Below, piece after piece: positions 1-8,253 of a DNA stretch of 64,000 nucleotides. Position 1 is the stretch's first letter. Each line of letters begins with the position of its first letter. Position numbers and translations under genes: made by a program. The stretch spans positions 2,666,001 through 2,730,000 of the forward strand of contig NZ_CP042172.1 in NCBI RefSeq assembly GCF_005937985.2, read 5' to 3'. Under the pieces are notes generated by a model that worked only from the letters and a program-made list of their open reading frames with translations, was not told the DNA's origin and did not search any database. This stretch comes from Arthrobacter sp. KBS0702. Lineage in GTDB: Bacteria > Actinomycetota > Actinomycetes > Actinomycetales > Micrococcaceae.

Positions 1-525
1 CTTGGCCAGGTCCTCGATGGACTTCAGCTTGTACTTCTCGGCGGTGGCCTTAGTGACCACCATGGCGTCCTTGTCCTCGGCCTTGGCCGCATCCAGCACC
101 GCCAGTCCGTCCGGAAGCTTGCCCGGCAGCGCCTTGGCGATATCGTCGGCGGAGATCTCGGTGGCGCCCTTGTTGACGTGCAGCAGCAGGTTGCCGCTGT
201 AGTCGGGGATCACGTCGACGGATCCGTCCTGCACGGCCTTGAAGTAGACCTCCCGGGAACCGATGTTCGGCTTGGTGCTCGCGGTAACCCCGGCGGCGTT
301 GAGCGCCCCGGCGTAGAGCTCGGCGATGATCTGGCTCTCGGTGAAGTCGGCGGAACCGATCACCAGCGCGCCGCCGGCTGCGCCGGACGAGCCGCCGCTG
401 GCAGGGGCCGAGGACAGCGGGTTGGATGAGCCTCCGCAGGCGGACAGGGCAAGGGCCAGACCGACGCCGGCGGCCAGGCCTCCGAATGCGCGCCTGCCGA
501 GGGCTCGTTGGCGGGTTTCCTTCAT
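1..525 (-). CDS. Osmoprotectant ABC transporter substrate-binding lipoprotein (partial)
   Basis: Extracytoplasmic receptor for quaternary-amine osmoprotectants (glycine betaine/choline type, OpuAC/ProX fold), delivering substrate to the permeases and ATPase encoded just upstream. Only the first 175 residues are in the window; the C-terminus lies beyond the left edge. The ATG at 525 has the Shine-Dalgarno GGAGG and overlaps the upstream permease stop by four bases (ATGA), suggesting translational coupling. A basic N-terminus, a hydrophobic stretch and the lipobox LSAC with Cys30 predict a lipoprotein. A Ser/Gly-rich linker follows, then the family block GSADFTESQIIAELY at residues 57-71. The family is clear; the exact substrate cannot be told from this fragment. 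Confidence 0.9.
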   Translation of the reverse strand, partial: MKETRQRALGRRAFGGLAAGVGLALALSACGGSSNPLSSAPASGGSSGAAGGALVIGSADFTESQIIAELYAGALNAAGVTASTKPNIGSREVYFKAVQDGSVDVIPDYSGNLLLHVNKGATEISADDIAKALPGKLPDGLAVLDAAKAEDKDAMVVTKATAEKYKLKSIEDLAK

Positions 526-1268
526 GACGTACCTCCTTGAACAACAGCCTCCGCGGTCGCGGGGTCTGTGAGATGTGCCGCGGCCGGGTGGCTGCGGTCG
601 GGTTTGCGGGCGGCCCCGCGGGAGAGGAAGAGCCGCTGGAACAGCACAAGGACAAGGTCGACGGCGATGGCGAGCACGGCGATGAGCAGCGATCCGCCGA
701 GCATCTGCGGGAAGTCCGAGAGCACGAGGCCGTCAAAGAGGTACCGGCCCAAGCCGCCCAGGTTGATGTAGGCGACGACCGACACCGTGGCGATCACCTG
801 CAGGACGCCGGTGCGGAAGCCGCCGAACATCACCGGCAACGCGTTCGGGAATTCAGCGCGGAAGAGCACCTGCAGTTCGGTCATCCCCATGGCGCGGGCC
901 GCATCCACGACGTCGCGGTCCACGCTGGAGATTCCCGCATACGTCCCGGCCAGCAGCGGCGGCACGGTCAGGATCACCAGCGCCCAGACCGGCGGCATCA
1001 GCCCGATGCCGGCCAACAGGACGAAGAGCGTCAGCAGCCCGAGGGTCGGCAGGGCGCGCAGCGCACCGGCGAGGGCCACCACGGCCACCCGTCCGCGGCC
1101 AGTGTGGCCGACGTACAGGCCGACCGGGACCGCGATGGCCGTCGCGATCAGCATCACCAGCCCGGTGTACTGCAGGTGCTCGGCAAGGCGCACGGGGATG
1201 CCGGTGCTGCCGGCCCAGTGCTCCGGGTCCGCGAGCCAGGCAAAGGTGTCGGTGAAAACATTGCTCAT
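522..1268 (-). CDS. Osmoprotectant ABC transporter permease (second subunit)
   Basis: Membrane subunit of the osmoprotectant importer, 248 residues. I chose ATG 1268 rather than the in-frame ATG at 1349 because 1268 overlaps the stop of the preceding permease by four bases and leads straight into a family-like N-terminus. About six hydrophobic segments lie between residues 35 and 220. The cytoplasmic coupling loop (VDAARAMGMTELQVLFRAEF, residues 121-140) is where the ATPase docks. A hydrophilic tail of about 35 residues ends the protein. It presumably pairs with the other permease as a heterodimer, as in OpuC/ProW-type systems. Confidence 0.92.
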   Translation of the reverse strand: MSNVFTDTFAWLADPEHWAGSTGIPVRLAEHLQYTGLVMLIATAIAVPVGLYVGHTGRGRVAVVALAGALRALPTLGLLTLFVLLAGIGLMPPVWALVILTVPPLLAGTYAGISSVDRDVVDAARAMGMTELQVLFRAEFPNALPVMFGGFRTGVLQVIATVSVVAYINLGGLGRYLFDGLVLSDFPQMLGGSLLIAVLAIAVDLVLVLFQRLFLSRGAARKPDRSHPAAAHLTDPATAEAVVQGGTS

Positions 1269-1966
1269 GCTGACGCCCCCGCGGCTGATTCGGAAAGACG
1301 GCGGGCCGATGCCGGCTCGCCGGACTTTCCTGTGCCGGCCCGGGTCCAAGGTGTCAGGAGCCGCTCGAGGAGCACCAGCACCGCGTCCATCAGCAGCGCC
1401 AGGACCAGGATGGCGACAATGCCGACCAGCACCTCGGTCACGAAGTCGCGCTGGAGCCCGGAAGTGAACAGCATGCCGAGGTTCCCGATGCCGAGCAGGG
1501 CGGCGACGCTGACCAGGGAGATGTTGCTGACGGAGACCACCCGGAGCCCGGCGAAGAGCACGGGCAGCGACAGCGGCAGGTCGATCTGCAGGAACCGGGC
1601 CAGGGGTTTGAAGCCCATCGCGACGGCGGCCTGCTGCAGGTCATCGTCCACCGAGTCGAAGGCATCCAGGGCGGCCCGGACCAGGAGCGCGACGGCGTAG
1701 ATGGTCAGGGCCACGACGACGTTGACCGGGTCCAGAATCTTGGTTCCCAGCACGGTCGGCAGGATAATGAAGAGCGCCAGCGACGGGATGGTGTAGAGCA
1801 GCGAGGAGGCTGTCAGGACCACGGTGCGCAGGGTCCGGTTCTGCCGGGCCAGCTGGGCGAGCGGAATGGAGATCAGCAGGCCGAAGATCATCGGCAGGAC
1901 GGCCAGGACGAGGTGCTGTCCCGCAAGGCTGAAGACCTGTCCGCTGTTCGCCAGGAACCATTCCAT
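1265..1966 (-). CDS. Osmoprotectant ABC transporter permease (first subunit)
   Basis: Membrane subunit of the same importer, 233 residues. The coupling loop QQAAVAMGFKPLARFLQIDL is at about residues 111-130, with hydrophobic segments on both sides. The ATG at 1966 shares one base with the TGA stop of the ATPase gene (TGATG), and the 3' end overlaps the next permease by four bases, so ATPase, two permeases and binding protein form one tightly coupled operon. It is close in length and layout to the second permease, consistent with a heterodimeric channel. Confidence 0.92.
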   Translation of the reverse strand: MEWFLANSGQVFSLAGQHLVLAVLPMIFGLLISIPLAQLARQNRTLRTVVLTASSLLYTIPSLALFIILPTVLGTKILDPVNVVVALTIYAVALLVRAALDAFDSVDDDLQQAAVAMGFKPLARFLQIDLPLSLPVLFAGLRVVSVSNISLVSVAALLGIGNLGMLFTSGLQRDFVTEVLVGIVAILVLALLMDAVLVLLERLLTPWTRAGTGKSGEPASARRLSESAAGASA

Positions 1967-3063
1967 CAGCGCGCGCCCTGCCGGACCCGGCGGTCCGCTT
2001 CGATCAGGGCGAGCACTTCCGCGGCCGTGATGACGCCGGCCACCCGGCCGTCAGCGTCCACGGCGACGCCGAGTCCGGAGGGTGAGGACAGGGCAGCGTC
2101 CAGGGCCCGGCGGAGCGTCTCCCCTTTGTGGAAGAGCGATCCGCCCGGGACCGTCGCGGGACCGGCGCCCGGCGCGCTCCAGCCGAGCGGCCGATGCTCG
2201 TCGTCGACCACGAGCTGCCATTCGTCGGCTTCCGGGCCGCCGCGGCGGGCGAGTTCGTCCGCGCGGACGGTGTGTACCGGGTGGATCGCGACGCCGTCGG
2301 ACGGACTGAACGCGAGGTGCCGGAAGCCCCGGTCGCGGCCCACAAAGGACGCGACAAAGTCGTTGGCCGGGGCCCGCAGGATCTCTTCCGGGGTGGCGTA
2401 CTGCGCCAGCTTCCCTCCGCTGGCAAAGACGGCCACCTTGTCCCCCAGCACGGTCGCCTCGTCGATGTCGTGGGTGACGAACACTATGGTCTTGGCCAGG
2501 TCGCGCTGCAGCCGGAGCAGCTCTTTCTGCAGTTCGTCGCGCACCACGGGGTCCACGGCGCTGAAGGGTTCGTCCATCAGCAGCACGGGCGGGTCGGCGG
2601 CGAGGGCGCGGGCCACTCCCACGCGCTGTTGCTGGCCGCCGGAGAGCTGTGAGGGGTAGCGCCGGCCAAGACCGGAGGCGAGCCCGACGACGTCGAGCAG
2701 CTCCTGCGCGCGCTTCCGGGACGCGGCCTTGGACACCCCGTTGAGCCGCGGCACGGTGGCGATGTTGTCCAGCACGGAGCGGTGGGGCATCAGCCCGGAG
2801 GACTGCATGACGTAGCCCATGGAACGTCGCAGCTGCGCGGCCGGCACGGAGGTGACGTCCCGCCCGTCCACGGTGATGGTGCCCGACGTCGGCTCGACCA
2901 TGCGGTTGATCATCCGCAGCGAGGTGGTCTTGCCGCAGCCGGAGGGCCCGACGAAGACGGTGATGGCGCCCTTGTCGATGGACATGCTCAGATCGTCAAC
3001 GGCGGCCTGGCCGCCCGGATACTGCTTGGTGACGCTCTGGAACTCGATCATGGCCTCTGCCAT
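1966..3063 (-). CDS. Osmoprotectant ABC transporter ATP-binding protein
   Basis: ATPase of the importer, 365 residues. Walker A GPSGCGKTT is at residues 39-47, the signature LSGGQQQR at 140-147 and Walker B VLLMDEP at 160-166. The C-terminal 120 residues after the ATPase fold resemble the CBS-type regulatory extension of OpuCA/ProV ATPases, which senses ionic strength in studied relatives; that role is inferred here. An alternative start is the in-frame ATG at 3051. First gene of a four-gene operon with a good promoter about 50 bases upstream, so osmotic control would act there. Confidence 0.93.
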   Translation of the reverse strand: MAEAMIEFQSVTKQYPGGQAAVDDLSMSIDKGAITVFVGPSGCGKTTSLRMINRMVEPTSGTITVDGRDVTSVPAAQLRRSMGYVMQSSGLMPHRSVLDNIATVPRLNGVSKAASRKRAQELLDVVGLASGLGRRYPSQLSGGQQQRVGVARALAADPPVLLMDEPFSAVDPVVRDELQKELLRLQRDLAKTIVFVTHDIDEATVLGDKVAVFASGGKLAQYATPEEILRAPANDFVASFVGRDRGFRHLAFSPSDGVAIHPVHTVRADELARRGGPEADEWQLVVDDEHRPLGWSAPGAGPATVPGGSLFHKGETLRRALDAALSSPSGLGVAVDADGRVAGVITAAEVLALIEADRRVRQGAR

Positions 3064-3113
3064 TCCGGGCTTACCTATCTGTTGGCGGCAACATGGGACG
3101 GTCCAGCCAACTG

Positions 3114-3143
3114 ATCATATGCATGCTGTTTTTTGGCTGTAAA
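3114..3143 (-). promoter_or_regulatory. Promoter of the osmoprotectant importer operon
   Basis: On the minus strand, TTTACA (3143-3138) and TATGAT (3119-3114) are separated by 18 bases, a near-consensus housekeeping promoter. The roughly 45-base leader carries an inverted pair GTTGGC (3081-3086) and GCCAAC (3106-3111). The rest of the 3064-3276 gap shows nothing I recognise. Confidence 0.6.
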
Positions 3144-3276
3144 GCGGGTATGACTCAGCGTAGCGGGCGCCGCCGACCAGCTCGGGGACCAATTCGAAGA
3201 ATCGGGTCCGACACGGCCGGCGGAGCCCGGGCTACCTGAGGCATTCGGCACCGTTCGTGTTCCGGATGGGCCGGTC

Positions 3277-4425
3277 TTATTTCGCTCGACGTTTGCCCTT
3301 TCCGTTGCCGCCGTCCTTGCCCCTTCCCGGCTGGTCGTGGCTGAGCCGCTCGGCGGCGCGCTGGCTCCGGCTGGCAACCACCACTTTCTGGTGCCACTCC
3401 CGCTGGTAGGCGCGCCGGGCAGCGGCGTCGTGGCGCCGTTCCAATGCCGCCACCTCCCGCTGCATCTTGAGGTAGCTCTCCCAGCGGCGTCCCTCCAGCT
3501 TTCCCTCGGCGAGGGCGGCCTGCACGGCACAGCCTGGCTCGCGGCCGTGCGCACAGTCGGCAAACCGGCACCGGGCGAAGAGGTCCTCAAGGTCCCCGAA
3601 CACCTCGTCCAGGCCGTCCTCGGCGTCGAACAATCCAAAGCCGCGCACCCCGGGCGTGTCCATCAGCACCGAGCCGCCCGGCAACGGCACAAGTTCACGG
3701 GAGGTTGTGGTGTGCCTGCCTTTGCCGTCGCCGGACCTCACCGCGCCTGTTTCCTGCGCCTTGAAGCCAACAAGGGCGTTGATCAGGGTGGATTTACCGG
3801 CGCCCGACGGGCCGAGCAGCACGATGGTGCCGCCGGGCGGAAGGTGTCCCAGCAGCTCGTCGAGGCCGTCGCCGTGTTCGGCCGAGGTGGTGACCACGTC
3901 GACGCCGGCGGCCTGCAGCATGACCTGCCCGACGACGTCGTCCGCCACCTCGGCGAGGTCCGCCTTCGTGATCACCACCAGCGGGGTGGCGCCGGAATCC
4001 CAGGCCGCGACGAGCGTGCGCTCGAGCCTGTTGTGTGTGAGCGGACGGTCCACCGGCACCACGACGCCGACGAGGTCCATATTGGTACCAAGCACCTGCG
4101 CCTCCGAGGACGCCTCGAAGGCGCGCTTCCGGCTCAGCTCCGAGCGGCGGGGCAGCACGCTAACGATGGCGGGCTCCCCTACCGGGTTGCTGCCGAGCCA
4201 GACCCAGTCGCCGGTGGCCGGAACTTTCCCGGTCCGCGGGTACGGCAGGTGCGATTGGCCGTCGTGGGCCGCCACCAGGACGAGGTTGCGGTCCACCCGC
4301 ACGACCCGCCCGGCGCCGGTGCCGCCAGGGACCGGATGGGCGGAGAAGAGTTCCGTGACGGCGTCGGTGAAACCGAAACGGACCGGCCCTTGAAGAGCCG
4401 TTTGTTGACTGCGCTGAAGATTCAA
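3277..4425 (-). CDS. rsgA: Ribosome small-subunit-dependent GTPase RsgA
   Basis: Assembly factor that checks maturation of the 30S decoding centre and uses GTP hydrolysis to leave. The GTPase is circularly permuted: G4 (ITKADL) precedes G1 (GPSGAGKST) and G3 (DTPG), the hallmark of the family. An OB-fold-like N-terminal region precedes it, and a zinc knuckle of the form C-x4-C-x-H-x5-C (CRFADCAHGREPGC) follows. The 382-residue length is somewhat above the usual 300-350, owing to a basic Gly/Lys/Arg-rich tail. The start is TTG with AAAGGG six bases upstream. A small ORF and a hairpin lie just 5' and may control it. Confidence 0.95.
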   Translation of the reverse strand: MNLQRSQQTALQGPVRFGFTDAVTELFSAHPVPGGTGAGRVVRVDRNLVLVAAHDGQSHLPYPRTGKVPATGDWVWLGSNPVGEPAIVSVLPRRSELSRKRAFEASSEAQVLGTNMDLVGVVVPVDRPLTHNRLERTLVAAWDSGATPLVVITKADLAEVADDVVGQVMLQAAGVDVVTTSAEHGDGLDELLGHLPPGGTIVLLGPSGAGKSTLINALVGFKAQETGAVRSGDGKGRHTTTSRELVPLPGGSVLMDTPGVRGFGLFDAEDGLDEVFGDLEDLFARCRFADCAHGREPGCAVQAALAEGKLEGRRWESYLKMQREVAALERRHDAAARRAYQREWHQKVVVASRSQRAAERLSHDQPGRGKDGGNGKGKRRAK

Positions 4426-4460
4426 TGGAAACCCTTTGATGGGCCCCGGGGGTGCGCTGC

Positions 4461-4489
4461 CCGCTGCGGTCAGACGGACCGGTCAGCGG
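4461..4489 (-). promoter_or_regulatory. Hairpin between leader ORF and rsgA
   Basis: CCGCTG (4461-4466) and CAGCGG (4484-4489) can pair, with GGTC (4468-4471) and GACC (4477-4480) pairing inside. It lies between the stop of the small ORF (4497) and the rsgA start (4425), where an attenuator or RBS-masking stem would be expected. Function is inferred from position only. Confidence 0.35.
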
Positions 4490-4496
4490 TGTTGGG

Positions 4497-4574
4497 CTAG
4501 GAAATGCGGACGGCCGGGGCAGGAATAATGAGGCGTGAGGTTGTGCGCTGCGCGCGCAGGTCCGTTTCAGTCAT
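4497..4574 (-). CDS. Candidate 25-codon leader ORF upstream of rsgA
   Basis: A 25-residue ORF (MTETDLRAQRTTSR..., ending VRIS-TAG) in the gap between the NUDIX gene and rsgA. The sequence GGAGGTGG lies eight bases before the ATG, one of the best Shine-Dalgarno matches in the window, and a second in-frame ATG directly precedes it (4577). A -10-like TAGCCT at 4630-4625 would give a leader of about 40 bases. A stem-loop follows the stop before rsgA. I do not recognise the peptide. It could be a regulatory leader peptide or a real small protein; RBS strength and position favour translation. Confidence 0.5.
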   Translation of the reverse strand: MTETDLRAQRTTSRLIIPAPAVRIS

Positions 4575-4624
4575 CATTTCCACCTCCCCGGGCATCTGGC
4601 GGCCATCCCGGCCGCGGTTTCTCT

Positions 4625-4630
4625 AGGCTA
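4625..4630 (-). promoter_or_regulatory. Putative -10 element of the leader ORF/rsgA transcript
   Basis: TAGCCT on the minus strand about 50 bases before the small ORF start, just after the NUDIX stop. No clear -35 is visible. It would give rsgA a transcript of its own. Confidence 0.35.
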
Positions 4631-4659
4631 ACCGCCCGAGCCGCGGGTGGCTAGGGTTT

Positions 4660-5112
4660 TCAGGCGAGTTTTCCGTCCAGCGGCCGCTCCCGGTAGAGCC
4701 GCAGCGCCGCATCCACGAGCGAGACTCGGTTCAGGCCCGCCACTTCGGCCAGCGGGATCCAGGCGGCATGGGTGGTGCTGCCGCCCACCTCGTGCCGCAG
4801 TTCGCCGCCGGTGATGCTCGCCTCGTAGACCAGCCGCAGGGACTGGAAGTCGCGCTGGCCGCCGTCGAGCCGGGTCTCGGCGGGCCAGTGCCCGACGTCG
4901 ATTCCGAGCAGGGCGCCGATCTCGGCATCGTAGCCGGTCTCCTCGTAGATCTCCCGGCGGCACCCGTCCACCGGATGCTCGGCGAGGTCCAGGCCGCCGC
5001 CGGGCAGGGTCCAGCCCTCGCGGCCGCCCTGCTTCCAGTACGCCAGCAGGAGGGAGTCCTCGCGGATGATGATTCCGTAGGCGGCCGGGCGGGTGTCGAA
5101 TGGCAGGGTCAT
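4660..5112 (-). CDS. NUDIX hydrolase
   Basis: Hydrolase of a nucleoside diphosphate linked to another moiety; the specific substrate is unknown. The Nudix box runs from Gly38 to Gly60 and includes the metal-binding REIYEETG. Length 150, typical of single-domain house-cleaning Nudix enzymes. The ATG at 5112 is preceded by TACGCT with a six-base gap, the arrangement of a leaderless transcript. It diverges from pirin, the two -10 elements lying about 45 bases apart. Confidence 0.88.
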   Translation of the reverse strand: MTLPFDTRPAAYGIIIREDSLLLAYWKQGGREGWTLPGGGLDLAEHPVDGCRREIYEETGYDAEIGALLGIDVGHWPAETRLDGGQRDFQSLRLVYEASITGGELRHEVGGSTTHAAWIPLAEVAGLNRVSLVDAALRLYRERPLDGKLA

Positions 5113-5118
5113 TGATCC

Positions 5119-5124
5119 AGCGTA
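5119..5124 (-). promoter_or_regulatory. Leaderless -10 (TACGCT) of the NUDIX gene
   Basis: TACGCT, six bases, then ATG 5112 on the minus strand. Confidence 0.6.
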
Positions 5125-5165
5125 ACGGCGCAGCGCTGGCCCTGCCGGATCTCCCGTCCTGGCCC

Positions 5166-5171
5166 TAGAGT
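5166..5171 (+). promoter_or_regulatory. Leaderless -10 (TAGAGT) of the pirin gene
   Basis: TAGAGT, six bases, then GTG 5178. This spacing selects GTG 5178 over the TTG at 5172. Confidence 0.6.
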
Positions 5172-5177
5172 TTGAGG

Positions 5178-6212
5178 GTGACCAACCTCGAAGTTCTTCC
5201 GCCCGAAGAAGTCTGCCCCGCCGCCCACAGTGTGGAGGGCGCCGCCAGCGGGCCGTGCCTGCAATTGTGGCCGGCCAGGGAGGTCCCGCTGGGCGGCGTC
5301 CGGGCCATGAACGTCTCCCGGACGCTGCCGCAGCGTGGGCTGCCGACCGTCGGCGCGTGGTGCTTCCTGGACAGCTTCGGCCCGGACCGGGTGGCCATGT
5401 CGGTACTGCCGCACCCGCACACCGGGCTGCAGACCGTCACCTGGCCGCTGGCCGGCACCATCCATCACCGCGACAGTGTGGGCAGCGACGTGCTCGTGCG
5501 CCCGGGCGAACTGAACATCATGACCGCCGGCCGCGGGGTCTCGCACTCCGAGTTCGCGGTACTGCCCGCAGTCGGGGCGGACAGCCCCGAGCACGAGCTG
5601 CCGCTGCAGCGCGGACTGCAGCTGTGGGTCGCGTTGCCCGACGCCCACCGGCACCGGGCCCCGGCCTTCGAACAGCACCGCGAGCTGCCCGTGGTCCGTG
5701 GTGACGGCTTCACCGCCACGGTCATTGTGGGGACCCTCGCGGGCACCACCTCCCCAGCCAGCGTTTACTCGCCGATCGTGGGGGCCGACATCAGCTGCGC
5801 CGGCCGGCTCAGCCTGCCGCTGGATCCGGACTTCGAACACGCCGTGCTGGTGCTCGATGGGTCCCTGGCACTGGATGGCCAGGATGTGCCCCCGGGGCCG
5901 CTGGGCTACCTTGGCACCGGGCGCAGCAGCCTGGACCTGGACGCTGCCCCGGGCACCCGCTTCATGTTGCTGGGCGGCGAGCCGTTCGAGGAAGAATTGC
6001 TGATGTGGTGGAACTTCGTGGGCCGCAGCCACGAAGAGGTGGAGCAGTCGCGGCTCGACTGGGAAGCCCAGGCCGGCCTCTCGGACGAGGACGCCTCGCG
6101 GGCGCGGTTCGGGCTGGTGCGTGGCCACGGTCCCGACGCCGGTCCCGAGTCCGGACGGATCCCGGCGCCGCCGCTGCCCGGGGTGCCGCTGCGCCCCCGG
6201 CGTCGGCAATGA
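5178..6212 (+). CDS. Pirin family protein
   Basis: Bicupin of the pirin family, 344 residues; characterised members are metal-binding and some are quercetinases, so the in vivo role is open. The N-terminal cupin has HPHTGLQTVTW followed by IHHRDSVG and GRGVSHSE, which supply the conserved His/Glu metal ligands. The C-terminal cupin domain is also present (FMLLGGEPFEE). The GTG start at 5178 is chosen because TAGAGT lies six bases before it. Convergent with the kinase gene downstream (7-base gap), with no obvious terminator between. Confidence 0.9.
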   Translation: MTNLEVLPPEEVCPAAHSVEGAASGPCLQLWPAREVPLGGVRAMNVSRTLPQRGLPTVGAWCFLDSFGPDRVAMSVLPHPHTGLQTVTWPLAGTIHHRDSVGSDVLVRPGELNIMTAGRGVSHSEFAVLPAVGADSPEHELPLQRGLQLWVALPDAHRHRAPAFEQHRELPVVRGDGFTATVIVGTLAGTTSPASVYSPIVGADISCAGRLSLPLDPDFEHAVLVLDGSLALDGQDVPPGPLGYLGTGRSSLDLDAAPGTRFMLLGGEPFEEELLMWWNFVGRSHEEVEQSRLDWEAQAGLSDEDASRARFGLVRGHGPDAGPESGRIPAPPLPGVPLRPRRRQ

Positions 6213-6219
6213 TGGTCCG

Positions 6220-7152
6220 CTAGCCCTGCTCGGCGACGAGCTGGAGTACGCCGAACACCGGCTCCTGCTGCAGGACCCGGACGTCGGTGATCCCGGCGGC
6301 GGCGAGGGCCCCGCGGAATGCTTCCTGCAGCCGCGGCACGTTCATGCCGAGTCCGCTGCCCAAGATGACCGGCCCCTCGATGCCAAGCTGCCGGACAGTC
6401 TGTTCGGCGAGCCCGGCGAGGTCGCGGCCGGCCTGGTTGATCAGCGCCTGGCTCGGCGCGTGGCCGGCGTCGGCCGCTTCCACAACCAGCCGGGCACGCT
6501 GGGCCCAGAAGCGGCGTCCGGTCTGGGGCGAGTGGAACAGCGCAATCAGCTTGTTCGGGTGGTCCACCCCGCAGGAATCCAGCAGGGCACGGGTCAGGTC
6601 ATCCGGTTCGAGCCCCTGGTTCATCCGGCGCAGGCTGTGGCGCACGGCTTCCCGGCCCAGCCAGTAGCCGCTGCCTTCGTCGCCGAGCAGGTAGCCCCAG
6701 CCGCCGGCCCGGGCCTCGGCGCCGTGGCTGTTCCGGCCCCACGCGGCCGAGCCGGTTCCCGCGATCACGGCGACGCCGGTGCTGGCACCCCCGGCTGCCA
6801 GCAGCAGGCGTGAATCGTGCACCACGGTGACTTTGGCGCCCGGCACGTGCGGGGCGATCAGCGCGGCGAGCGCCGCGGCGTCGTCGTCGGTATCGATGCC
6901 GCCGGCTCCGGCGTAGACCTGGGCGACGTCTCCCCCGCCGATCCGGCCGAAGAGTTCCGCCAGGTTGCGGACGGCCTCCTCCCGGGTGACGTTCTGGACG
7001 TTGGCGCTTCCCACCGATTCGTCCGCCACCGGGGTTCCGGCCTCGAACCGGACTCCCCGGGTCTTGGTCCCGCCGATATCGAGTCCGATCACGGCACCGG
7101 AAGGGGTGGAGGCGGAGGGTGCCGGCGCGGCCGGGATGTCAGAATGGGTCAC
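6220..7152 (-). CDS. BadF/BadG-type ATPase, N-acetylglucosamine-kinase-like
   Basis: Sugar kinase of the ASKHA superfamily, most like N-acetylglucosamine kinases that phosphorylate recycled amino sugar. The phosphate-1 motif GLDIGGTKTRG is at residues 23-33. Further on are an adenosine-motif-like GTGSAAWG and GDEGSGYWLGREA, typical of this subgroup. Length 310 fits. The GTG start at 7152 has TAGGCT six bases upstream (leaderless). It diverges from nitronate monooxygenase with only 36 bases between starts. Amino-sugar specificity is inferred from family resemblance. Confidence 0.82.
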   Translation of the reverse strand: MTHSDIPAAPAPSASTPSGAVIGLDIGGTKTRGVRFEAGTPVADESVGSANVQNVTREEAVRNLAELFGRIGGGDVAQVYAGAGGIDTDDDAAALAALIAPHVPGAKVTVVHDSRLLLAAGGASTGVAVIAGTGSAAWGRNSHGAEARAGGWGYLLGDEGSGYWLGREAVRHSLRRMNQGLEPDDLTRALLDSCGVDHPNKLIALFHSPQTGRRFWAQRARLVVEAADAGHAPSQALINQAGRDLAGLAEQTVRQLGIEGPVILGSGLGMNVPRLQEAFRGALAAAGITDVRVLQQEPVFGVLQLVAEQG

Positions 7153-7158
7153 CTGAAC

Positions 7159-7164
7159 AGCCTA
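7159..7164 (-). promoter_or_regulatory. Leaderless -10 (TAGGCT) of the kinase gene
   Basis: TAGGCT, six bases, then GTG 7152 on the minus strand. Confidence 0.6.
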
Positions 7165-7188
7165 CTGAACCAACGGCAGGAGTTAGCA

Positions 7189-8238
7189 ATGTCGCACGGC
7201 ATCTTGAGCACCCGGGTCCTAGCAGCCCCCATGGCCGGCGGGACGACCACACCCGCTTTCGTGACGGCCGTGCATGCAGCCGGCGGCCTTGGCTTCCTGG
7301 CCGCCGGGTACAAGGGCGTTGCCGCCATGCAGGCGGATATCCGCGCCACCCGTGAGTCCGGCGCGCGGTTCGGCATGAATGTCTTTGTCCCGGACCCGGA
7401 CCAGCTGGCCCCGTCCGCAGCCGTCCTGGCGGAGCTGGAGGAGTACCGGCTCAGTTTGCATGCCGACGCGGCGCGCTACGGCGTGGAGCTTCCGCCCCTG
7501 CGGCTCGATGACGACGACGAATGGCAGGGCAAGATCGATGCCCTGCTGGCAGACCCGGTGGAGCTGGTCAGTTTCGCGTTTGGGCTCCCCGGCGTGGAGG
7601 TGGTCCGCGCTTTGCAGCGGGCCGGGTCGGCGGTGCTGGCCACGGTCACCTCGGTGTCCGAGGCCCGGCAGGCGGCCGAACAGGGGGTGGACGCCCTGGT
7701 GGTGCAGCATGCGTGCGCCGGGGGCCACAGCGCAGCATTCCTGCCGGATTCCGCGGCCACGGGTTCCGCCTTGCCGGGTTCCGCTGCGCCGGGCACGACG
7801 GCGGAGCTGGTCGCGGCGGTGCGCGCCGCCGTCGAGCTCCCCCTCGCCGCGGCCGGCGGCATCATGGACGCCGCCGGCCTGGACCAGGTGCTGGCCGCGG
7901 GGGCCGAGGCCGGCCAGCTGGGCACGGCTTTCCTCCGCTCGGACGAGAGCGGTGCCCGGCAGTTGCACAAGGACGCGCTGGCCAGCCCGCGCTTCACGCA
8001 GACCGAAATGACGCGCGCCTTTACCGGACGCTCGGCGCGGGCGCTGGTCAATGAGTTTGTCCGGGACCACCCCAACGCGCCGGAGGCATACCCGGCCGTG
8101 CACCACCTCACCGCCCCGCTGCGGGCAGCCGCTGCCGCCGCCGGGGACGCGGAGCGGCTGAATCTCTGGGCCGGGACCGGCTGGCAGCAGGCGCGTGCCG
8201 GTTCCGTCGCGGAGGTCATGGCTGGGCTGCTGGGCTGA
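7189..8238 (+). CDS. Nitronate monooxygenase
   Basis: FMN-dependent TIM-barrel enzyme that oxidises alkyl nitronates such as propionate-3-nitronate (2-nitropropane dioxygenase family). The N-terminus ends a first strand in APMAGGTTTP, and the mid-protein HACAGGHSAAF carries the catalytic His. GGIMDAAGL and GTAFLRSDES form the flavin phosphate site. Start ATG 7189 has AGGAG upstream; the in-frame extension back to 6817 is antisense to the kinase gene and is not used. An Ala/Ser/Pro/Gly-rich insertion (about residues 188-205, from repeated GGTTCCG-like DNA) follows the active-site His. Confidence 0.9.
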   Translation: MSHGILSTRVLAAPMAGGTTTPAFVTAVHAAGGLGFLAAGYKGVAAMQADIRATRESGARFGMNVFVPDPDQLAPSAAVLAELEEYRLSLHADAARYGVELPPLRLDDDDEWQGKIDALLADPVELVSFAFGLPGVEVVRALQRAGSAVLATVTSVSEARQAAEQGVDALVVQHACAGGHSAAFLPDSAATGSALPGSAAPGTTAELVAAVRAAVELPLAAAGGIMDAAGLDQVLAAGAEAGQLGTAFLRSDESGARQLHKDALASPRFTQTEMTRAFTGRSARALVNEFVRDHPNAPEAYPAVHHLTAPLRAAAAAAGDAERLNLWAGTGWQQARAGSVAEVMAGLLG

Positions 8239-8253
8239 GGAGCCGCCGGCGGC

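Noticed and set aside
6817..7188. N-terminal extension of nitronate monooxygenase
   Set aside because: Antisense to the kinase gene; ATG 7189 has a good RBS and begins at the family N-terminus.
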